Source: Brachyhypopomus gauderio
Taxonomy: Eukaryota > Chordata > Actinopteri > Gymnotiformes > Hypopomidae
Assembly (NCBI RefSeq): GCF_052324685.1
Contig: NW_027506898.1
Coordinates: 1,247,501 to 1,311,500, forward strand
Length of the DNA: 64,000 nt
Direction of reading: 5' to 3'
Shown: piece by piece, positions 57,850 through 64,000 of the stretch
How positions within the stretch are numbered: position 1 is the stretch's first letter
Layout: each line of letters starts with the position of its first letter
Made by a program: the position numbers and the translations under genes
The notes under the pieces: generated by a model
What the model was told of the DNA's origin: nothing
Databases searched by the model: none
Seen by the model: the letters and a program-made list of their open reading frames with translations, nothing else

Positions 57850-58076
57850 TACGTTAGACACTTCTGAGTCTTGTTTTGCTCGGTTCACAGACCAAGTTAA
57901 GCTCAAAGTGATTTGTCATGGGAGAATGCATGTTGCAACAACTACAGACAAGGACTTCCAGCAACAAGATATTTAGTTGAGGTATTCGATTTGGTCAACT
58001 GAAAGACACTTTCTGTTTACAGTAGTCTTCAACAATGAAAGCTGGTACAATCCCAGATAAAGAGCATGTAGCAGAA

Positions 58077-58148
58077 AGGTTCCACCGAGAGTCGAACTCG
58101 GATTGCTGGATTCAGAGTCCAGAGTGCTAACCATTACACCATGGAACC
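58077..58148 (-). tRNA. tRNA-Gln(CTG) Q31
   Basis: Ordinary CTG sequence, equivalent of Q16. Confidence 0.96.
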
Positions 58149-58375
58149 TACATGAGACACTTCTGAGTCTTGTTTTGCTGGGTTCACAGACCAAGTTAAG
58201 CTCAAAGTGACTTGTCATGGGAGAATGCATGTTGCAACAACTACAGACAAGGACTTCCAGCAACAAGATAATTAGTTGAGGTATTTGATTTGGTCAACTG
58301 AAAGACACTTTCTGTTTACAGTAGTCTTCAACAATGAAAGCTGGTACAATCCCAGATAAAGAGCATGTAGCAGAA

Positions 58376-58447
58376 AGGTTCCACCGAGAGTCGAACTCGG
58401 ATCACTGGATTCAAAGTCCAGAGTGCTGACCATTACACCATGGAACC
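58376..58447 (-). tRNA. tRNA-Gln(TTG) Q32
   Basis: Consensus TTG gene, equivalent of Q17. Confidence 0.96.
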
Positions 58448-58842
58448 CACAGCAAAAGTTGTTTCTAGCAAATGAGTTGCTGGATTCAGAGTCCAGAATG
58501 CTAACACCATGGAACCAGCAAATAGGTTTCCAACTTCTCTGCCGTTGATTTCAGAGTCTGTTGTGCTTACTACTGCATCACGCAACCAAAGAAATTAGCT
58601 TTTGTGAATACTGTTTTGCTGAACACATAGCAAAACATCCTGTCCTGAGACCCTAGCATATTTGGATTTAAATGACTTCACCAATTCTAGGATAATCAGA
58701 AAGCTGTTTGCCACAAGAACAAGCATGTAAAAATTCTGAAAACAATTCATGAAATATGCTGGAATTATATAGACCGCAAGCATGTGATAGAGCTTGCATG
58801 GAGAAAAGACCTGCAAGCTGGAATCAACACTAATGAATCAAA

Positions 58843-58914
58843 AGGTTCCACTGAGAGTTGAACTCAGATTGCTGGATTCAGAGTCCAGAGTGCTAACCAT
58901 TACACCATGGAACC
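58843..58914 (-). tRNA. tRNA-Gln(CTG) Q33, GAGTTCAACTC type
   Basis: Equivalent of Q18. Opens the longest block in the window (seven genes, Q33-Q39). Confidence 0.96.
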
Positions 58915-59142
58915 TAAAAGATAAGTTCTGATTCTTCTGTTTTGCTGGGTTCACAGACCAAGTTAAGCTCAAAGTGACTTGTCTTGAGAGGATGCAAGTT
59001 GCAACAACTACAGACAAGGACTTCCAGCAACAAGATATTTAGTTGAGGTATTCGATTTGGTCAACTGAAAGACACTTTCTGTTTACACTAGTCTTCAACA
59101 ATGAAAGCTGGTACAATCCCAGATAAAGAGCATGTAGCAGAA

Positions 59143-59214
59143 AGGTTCCACCGAGAGTCGAACTCGGATTGCTGGATTCAGAGTCCAGAGTGCTAAACAT
59201 TACACCATGGAACC
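59143..59214 (-). tRNA. tRNA-Gln(CTG) Q34, D-loop variant
   Basis: Equivalent of Q19. Confidence 0.88.
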
Positions 59215-59441
59215 TACATTAGACATTTCTGAGTCTTGTTTTGCTGGGTTCACAGACCAAGTTAAGCTCAAAGTGACTTGTCTTGAGAGGATGCAGGTTG
59301 CAACAACTACAGACAAGGACTTCCAGCAACAAGATGTTTAGTTGAGGTATTCGATTTGGTCAACTGAAAGACACTTTCTGTTTACACTAGTCTTCAACAA
59401 CGAAAGCTGGTACAACCCCTGATAAAGAGCATGTAGCAGAA

Positions 59442-59513
59442 AGGTTCCACCGAGAGTCGAACTTGGATTGCTGGATTCAGAGTCCAGAGTGCAAACCATT
59501 ACACCATGGAACC
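59442..59513 (-). tRNA. tRNA-Gln(CTG) Q35, crossover chimera
   Basis: The T-arm half has the CCAAG change of Q20/Q48; the D half has the GGTTTGCAC change of Q23/Q41. The 3' flank matches Q20 and the 5' flank matches Q23. The junction falls within the gene, near the anticodon arm. Both changes together make function doubtful. Confidence 0.9.
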
Positions 59514-59739
59514 TACATGAGACACTTCTGAGTCTTGTTTTGCTGGGTTCACAGACCAAGTTAAGCTCAAAGTGACTTGTCATGGGAGAATGCATGTTGC
59601 AACAACTACAGACAAGGACTTCCAGCAACAAGATAATTAGTTGAGGTATTTGATTTGGTCAACTGAAAGACACTTTCTGTTTACAGTAGTCTTCAACAAT
59701 GAAAGCTGGTACAATCCCAGATAAAGAGCAATAGCAGAA

Positions 59740-59811
59740 AGGTTCCACCGAGAGTCGAACTCGGATCACTGGATTCAGAGTCCAGAGTGCTAACCATTAC
59801 ACCATGGAACC
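59740..59811 (-). tRNA. tRNA-Gln(CTG) Q36, mosaic body
   Basis: Same as Q24, including the shortened GAGCAATAGC flank. Confidence 0.95.
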
Positions 59812-60038
59812 TACATGAGACACTTCTGAGTCTTGTTTTGCTGGGTTCACAGACCAAGTTAAGCTCAAAGTGACTTGTCTTGAGAGGATGCAAGTTGCAA
59901 CAACTACAGACAAGGACTTCCAGCAACAAGATATTTAGTTGAGGTATTCGATTTGGTCAACTGAAAGACACTTTCTGTTTACACTAGTCTTCAACAATGA
60001 AAGCTGGTACAATCCCAGATAAAGAGCATGTAGCAGAA

Positions 60039-60110
60039 AGGTTCCACCGAGAGTCGAACTCGGATTGCTGGATTCAGAATCCAGCGTGCTAACCATTACA
60101 CCATGGAACC
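60039..60110 (-). tRNA. tRNA-Gln(CTG) Q37, base-32 variant
   Basis: Same type as Q15. Confidence 0.93.
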
Positions 60111-60337
60111 TACGTTAGACACTTCTGAGTCTTGTTTTGCTCGGTTCACAGACCAAGTTAAGCTCAAAGTGATTTGTCATGGGAGAATGCATGTTGCAAC
60201 AACTACAGACAAGGACTTCCAGCAACAAGATATTTAGTTGAGGTATTCGATTTGGTCAACTGAAAGACACTTTCTGTTTACAGTAGTCTTCAACAATGAA
60301 AGCTGGTACAATCCCAGATAAAGAGCATGTAGCAGAA

Positions 60338-60409
60338 AGGTTCCACCGAGAGTCGAACTCGGATTGCTGGATTCAGAGTCCAGAGTGCTAACCATTACAC
60401 CATGGAACC
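60338..60409 (-). tRNA. tRNA-Gln(CTG) Q38
   Basis: Ordinary CTG sequence, equivalent of Q16 and Q31. Confidence 0.96.
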
Positions 60410-60636
60410 TACATGAGACACTTCTGAGTCTTGTTTTGCTGGGTTCACAGACCAAGTTAAGCTCAAAGTGACTTGTCATGGGAGAATGCATGTTGCAACA
60501 ACTACAGACAAGGACTTCCAGCAACAAGATAATTAGTTGAGGTATTTGATTTGGTCAACTGAAAGACACTTTCTGTTTACAGTAGTCTTCAACAATGAAA
60601 GCTGGTACAATCCCAGATAAAGAGCATGTAGCAGAA

Positions 60637-60708
60637 AGGTTCCACCGAGAGTCGAACTCGGATCACTGGATTCAAAGTCCAGAGTGCTGACCATTACACC
60701 ATGGAACC
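60637..60708 (-). tRNA. tRNA-Gln(TTG) Q39
   Basis: Consensus TTG gene with the same 5' flank marker as Q21, 5885 bp away. Confidence 0.96.
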
Positions 60709-61103
60709 CACAGCAAAAGGTGTTTCTAGAAAATGAGTTGCTGGATTCAGAGTCCAGAATGCTAACACCATGGAACCAGCAAATAGGTTTCCAACTTCTC
60801 TGCCGTTGATTTCAGAGTCTGTTGTGCTTACCACTGCATCACGCAACCAAAGAAATTAGCTTTTGTGAATACTGTTTTGCTGAACACATAGCAAAACATC
60901 CTGTCCTGAGACCCTAGCATATTTGGATTTAAATGACTTCACCAATTCTAGGATAATCAGAAAGCTGTTTGCCACAAGAACAAGCATGTAAAAATTCTGA
61001 AAACAATTCATGAAATATGCTGGAATTATATATACCGCAAGCATGTGATAGAGCTTGCATGGAGAAAAGACCTGCAAGCTGGAATCAACACTAATGAATC
61101 AAA

Positions 61104-61175
61104 AGGTTCCACTGAGAGTTGAACTCAGATTGCTGGATTCAGAGTCCAGAGTGCTAACCATTACACCATGGAACC
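61104..61175 (-). tRNA. tRNA-Gln(CTG) Q40, GAGTTCAACTC type
   Basis: Equivalent of Q22, with the same TTATATATACCGC spacer marker. Confidence 0.96.
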
Positions 61176-61403
61176 TAAAAGATAAGTTCTGATTCTTCTG
61201 TTTTGCTGGGTTCACAGACCAAGTTAAGCTCAAAGTGACTTGTCTTGAGAGGATGCAAGTTGCAACAACTACAGACAAGGACTTGCAGCAACAAGATATT
61301 TAGTTGAGGTATTCGATTTGGTCAACTGAAAGACACTTTCTGTTTACAGTAGTCTTCAACAATGAAAGCTGGTACAATCCCAGATAAAGAGCATGTAGCA
61401 GAA

Positions 61404-61475
61404 AGGTTCCACCGAGAGTCGAACTCGGATTGCTGGATTCAGAGTCCAGAGTGCAAACCATTACACCATGGAACC
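61404..61475 (-). tRNA. tRNA-Gln(CTG) Q41, A21 variant
   Basis: Equivalent of Q23 (GGTTTGCAC). Confidence 0.9.
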
Positions 61476-61701
61476 TACATGAGACACTTCTGAGTCTTGT
61501 TTTGCTGGGTTCACAGACCAAGTTAAGCTCAAAGTGACTTGTCATGGGAGAATGCATGTTGCAACAACTACAGACAAGGACTTCCAGCAACAAGATAATT
61601 AGTTGAGGTATTTGATTTGGTCAACTGAAAGACACTTTCTGTTTACAGTAGTCTTCAACAATGAAAGCTGGTACAATCCCAGATAAAGAGCAATAGCAGA
61701 A

Positions 61702-61773
61702 AGGTTCCACCGAGAGTCGAACTCGGATCACTGGATTCAGAGTCCAGAGTGCTAACCATTACACCATGGAACC
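61702..61773 (-). tRNA. tRNA-Gln(CTG) Q42, mosaic body
   Basis: Equivalent of Q24 and Q36. Confidence 0.95.
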
Positions 61774-62000
61774 TACATGAGACACTTCTGAGTCTTGTTT
61801 TGCTGGGTTCACAGACCAAGTTAAGCTCAAAGTGACTTGTCTTGAGAGGATGCAAGTTGCAACAACTACAGACAAGGACTTCCAGCAACAAGATATTTAG
61901 TTGAGGTATTCGATTTGGTCAACTGAAAGACACTTTCTGTTTACACTAGTCTTCAACAATGAAAGCTGGTACAATCCCAGATAAAGAGCATGTAGCAGAA

Positions 62001-62072
62001 AGGTTCCACCGAGAGTCGAACTCGGATTGCTGGATTCAGAATCCAGCGTGCTAACCATTACACCATGGAACC
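62001..62072 (-). tRNA. tRNA-Gln(CTG) Q43, base-32 variant
   Basis: Equivalent of Q25 and Q37. Confidence 0.93.
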
Positions 62073-62299
62073 TACGTTAGACACTTCTGAGTCTTGTTTT
62101 GCTCGGTTCACAGACCAAGTTAAGCTCAAAGTGATTTGTCATGGGAGAATGCATGTTGCAACAACTACAGACAAGGACTTCCAGCAACAAGATATTTAGT
62201 TGAGGTATTCGATTTGGTCAACTGAAAGACACTTTCTGTTTACAGTAGTCTTCAACAATGAAAGCTGGTACAATCCCAGATAAAGAGCATGTAGCAGAA

Positions 62300-62371
62300 A
62301 GGTTCCACCGAGAGTCGAACTCGGATTGCTGGATTCAGAGTCCAGAGTGCTAACCATTACACCATGGAACC
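62300..62371 (-). tRNA. tRNA-Gln(CTG) Q44
   Basis: Ordinary CTG sequence, as Q16, Q31 and Q38. At the same position relative to Q25, the gene Q26 is of a different type, so a duplication border lies here. Confidence 0.96.
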
Positions 62372-62598
62372 TACATGAGACACTTCTGAGTCTTGTTTTG
62401 CTGGGTTCACAGACCAAGTTAAGCTCAAAGTGACTTGTCATGGGAGAATGCATGTTGCAACAACTACAGACAAGGACTTCCAGCAACAAGATAATTAGTT
62501 GAGGTATTTGATTTGGTCAACTGAAAGACACTTTCTGTTTACAGTAGTCTTCAACAATGAAAGCTGGTACAATCCCAGATAAAGAGCATGTAGCAGAA

Positions 62599-62670
62599 AG
62601 GTTCCACCGAGAGTCGAACTCGGATCACTGGATTCAAAGTCCAGAGTGCTGACCATTACACCATGGAACC
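62599..62670 (-). tRNA. tRNA-Gln(TTG) Q45
   Basis: Consensus TTG gene, equivalent of Q17 and Q32. Confidence 0.96.
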
Positions 62671-63065
62671 CACAGCAAAAGTTGTTTCTAGCAAATGAGT
62701 TGCTGGATTCAGAGTCCAGAATGCTAACACCATGGAACCAGCAAATAGGTTTCCAACTTCTCTGCCGTTGATTTCAGAGTCTGTTGTGCTTACTACTGCA
62801 TCACGCAACCAAAGAAATTAGCTTTTGTGAATACTGTTTTGCTGAACACATAGCAAAACATCCTGTCCTGAGACCCTAGCATATTTGGATTTAAATGACT
62901 TCACCAATTCTAGGATAATCAGAAAGCTGTTTGCCACAAGAACAAGCATGTAAAAATTCTGAAAACAATTCATGAAATATGCTGGAATTATATAGACCGC
63001 AAGCATGTGATAGAGCTTGCATGGAGAAAAGACCTGCAAGCTGGAATCAACACTAATGAATCAAA

Positions 63066-63137
63066 AGGTTCCACTGAGAGTTGAACTCAGATTGCTGGAT
63101 TCAGAGTCCAGAGTGCTAACCATTACACCATGGAACC
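63066..63137 (-). tRNA. tRNA-Gln(CTG) Q46, GAGTTCAACTC type
   Basis: Equivalent of Q18 and Q33. Confidence 0.96.
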
Positions 63138-63365
63138 TAAAAGATAAGTTCTGATTCTTCTGTTTTGCTGGGTTCACAGACCAAGTTAAGCTCAAAGTGA
63201 CTTGTCTTGAGAGGATGCAAGTTGCAACAACTACAGACAAGGACTTCCAGCAACAAGATATTTAGTTGAGGTATTCGATTTGGTCAACTGAAAGACACTT
63301 TCTGTTTACACTAGTCTTCAACAATGAAAGCTGGTACAATCCCAGATAAAGAGCATGTAGCAGAA

Positions 63366-63437
63366 AGGTTCCACCGAGAGTCGAACTCGGATTGCTGGAT
63401 TCAGAGTCCAGAGTGCTAAACATTACACCATGGAACC
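63366..63437 (-). tRNA. tRNA-Gln(CTG) Q47, D-loop variant
   Basis: Equivalent of Q19 and Q34. Confidence 0.88.
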
Positions 63438-63664
63438 TACATTAGACATTTCTGAGTCTTGTTTTGCTGGGTTCACAGACCAAGTTAAGCTCAAAGTGAC
63501 TTGTCTTGAGAGGATGCAGGTTGCAACAACTACAGACAAGGACTTCCAGCAACAAGATGTTTAGTTGAGGTATTCGATTTGGTCAACTGAAAGACACTTT
63601 CTGTTTACACTAGTCTTCAACAACGAAAGCTGGTACAACCCCTGATAAAGAGCATGTAGCAGAA

Positions 63665-63736
63665 AGGTTCCACCGAGAGTCGAACTTGGATTGCTGGATT
63701 CAGAGTCCAGCGTGCTAACCATTACACCATGGAACC
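63665..63736 (-). tRNA. tRNA-Gln(CTG) Q48, T-stem mismatch
   Basis: Equivalent of Q20: CCAAG T-stem and CACGCTGG. Confidence 0.9.
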
Positions 63737-63963
63737 TACGTTAGACACTTCTGAGTCTTGTTTTGCTGGGTTCACAGACCAAGTTAAGCTCAAAGTGACT
63801 TGTCATGGGAGAATGCATGTTGCAACAACTACAGACAAGGACTTCCAGCAACAAGATAATTAGTTGAGGTATTTGATTTGGTCAACTGAAAGACACTTTC
63901 TGTTTACAGTAGTCTTCAACAATGAAAGCTGGTACAATCCCAGATAAAGAGCATGTAGCAGAA

Positions 63964-64000
63964 AGGTTCCACCGAGAGTCGAACTCGGATCACTGGATTC
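63964..64000 (-). tRNA. tRNA-Gln Q49, cut by the window end
   Basis: Only the T-arm side is in the window; the anticodon lies beyond the edge. The visible GTGATCC region and the 9212-bp offset from Q21 predict a TTG gene. Confidence 0.8.

Larger units (their letters stand above)
47382..64000 (-). repeat. Tandem tRNA-Gln gene array with higher-order block structure
   Basis: All tRNA genes are on the minus strand. The ordinary unit is 298-300 bp: a 72-bp tRNA-Gln plus about 227 bp of spacer with no other recognisable gene. Blocks in plus-strand order start with a CTG gene of the GAGTTCAACTC type, continue with ordinary CTG genes and end with a TTG gene. A 39-bp tRNA fragment and a separate AT-rich spacer follow. 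TTG genes lie at 49004, 50362, 51725, 53387, 54752, 56714, 58376, 60637 and 62599. Distances between successive AT-rich spacers are about 1356, 1363, 1664, 1365, 1960, 1664, 2261 and 1962 bp, i.e. steps of about 298. The array continues past the window edge. Confidence 0.95.

Noticed and set aside
47382-64000. CRISPR-like or ordinary satellite interpretation of the tandem repeats
   Set aside because: The repeated element is a 72-bp tRNA-Gln with an intact cloverleaf and internal promoter boxes in a vertebrate genome. The spacers are near identical, not unique.

Overview
The window is vertebrate nuclear DNA, almost certainly from a ray-finned (teleost) fish. It carries split genes with GT-AG introns that encode close homologues of human QDPR, GTF2E2 and SMIM18. 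The introns are packed with Tc1/mariner and hAT/ZBED DNA transposons and with L1-, L2- and RTE-like LINE pieces of the kind common in fish.

Layout. (1) 1-1465: flank and 3' side of QDPR, with a poly-C tract, a CA repeat and a SINE-like piece. (2) 1466-4279, minus: a complete seven-exon QDPR (dihydropteridine reductase), 238 aa, with one apparent GC-AG intron. (3) 4280-4850: a compact head-to-head promoter region, then the likely non-coding first exon of GTF2E2. (4) 15086-40561, plus: complete GTF2E2 (TFIIE beta), seven coding exons, 291 aa, two poly(A) signals. Its introns hold most of the transposons. Intron 2 also contains SMIM18 (21956-22168, minus), a 70-aa one-pass membrane protein gene nested antisense. 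(5) 40562-47380: intergenic repeats, including a hAT element with a doubled end, an L1 split by an L2-like insertion, and several short inverted-repeat elements. (6) 47382-64000: a tandem array of tRNA-Gln genes, all on the minus strand, running off the right edge.

The array is the outstanding feature. I count 47 full-length tRNA-Gln genes (38 with anticodon CTG, 9 with TTG), one with a 7-nt deletion, one cut by the window end and one broken copy at the left border. The basic unit is about 298 bp. Units are grouped into blocks of 4 to 7 genes. Read in the direction of transcription, a block is one TTG gene, then two to five ordinary CTG genes, then one CTG gene of a distinct sequence type next to a separate spacer of roughly 400 bp. 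Block length changes in whole 298-bp steps. Marker variants show that stretches of several kb are copied at fixed offsets (4989, 4223, 5885 and 9212 bp), and at least one gene is a crossover chimera. On the transcribed strand the ordinary 298-bp units contain no run of four T, whereas the block boundaries do. This raises the possibility of read-through or multi-tRNA transcripts.

Several transposon insertions can be ordered by their target-site duplications, including a three-level nest at 10104-13572 and a hAT inserted in a Tc1 at 36758-39922. I saw no retrovirus-like, LTR or capsid-bearing element. All calls are by eye, with no alignment or database search.
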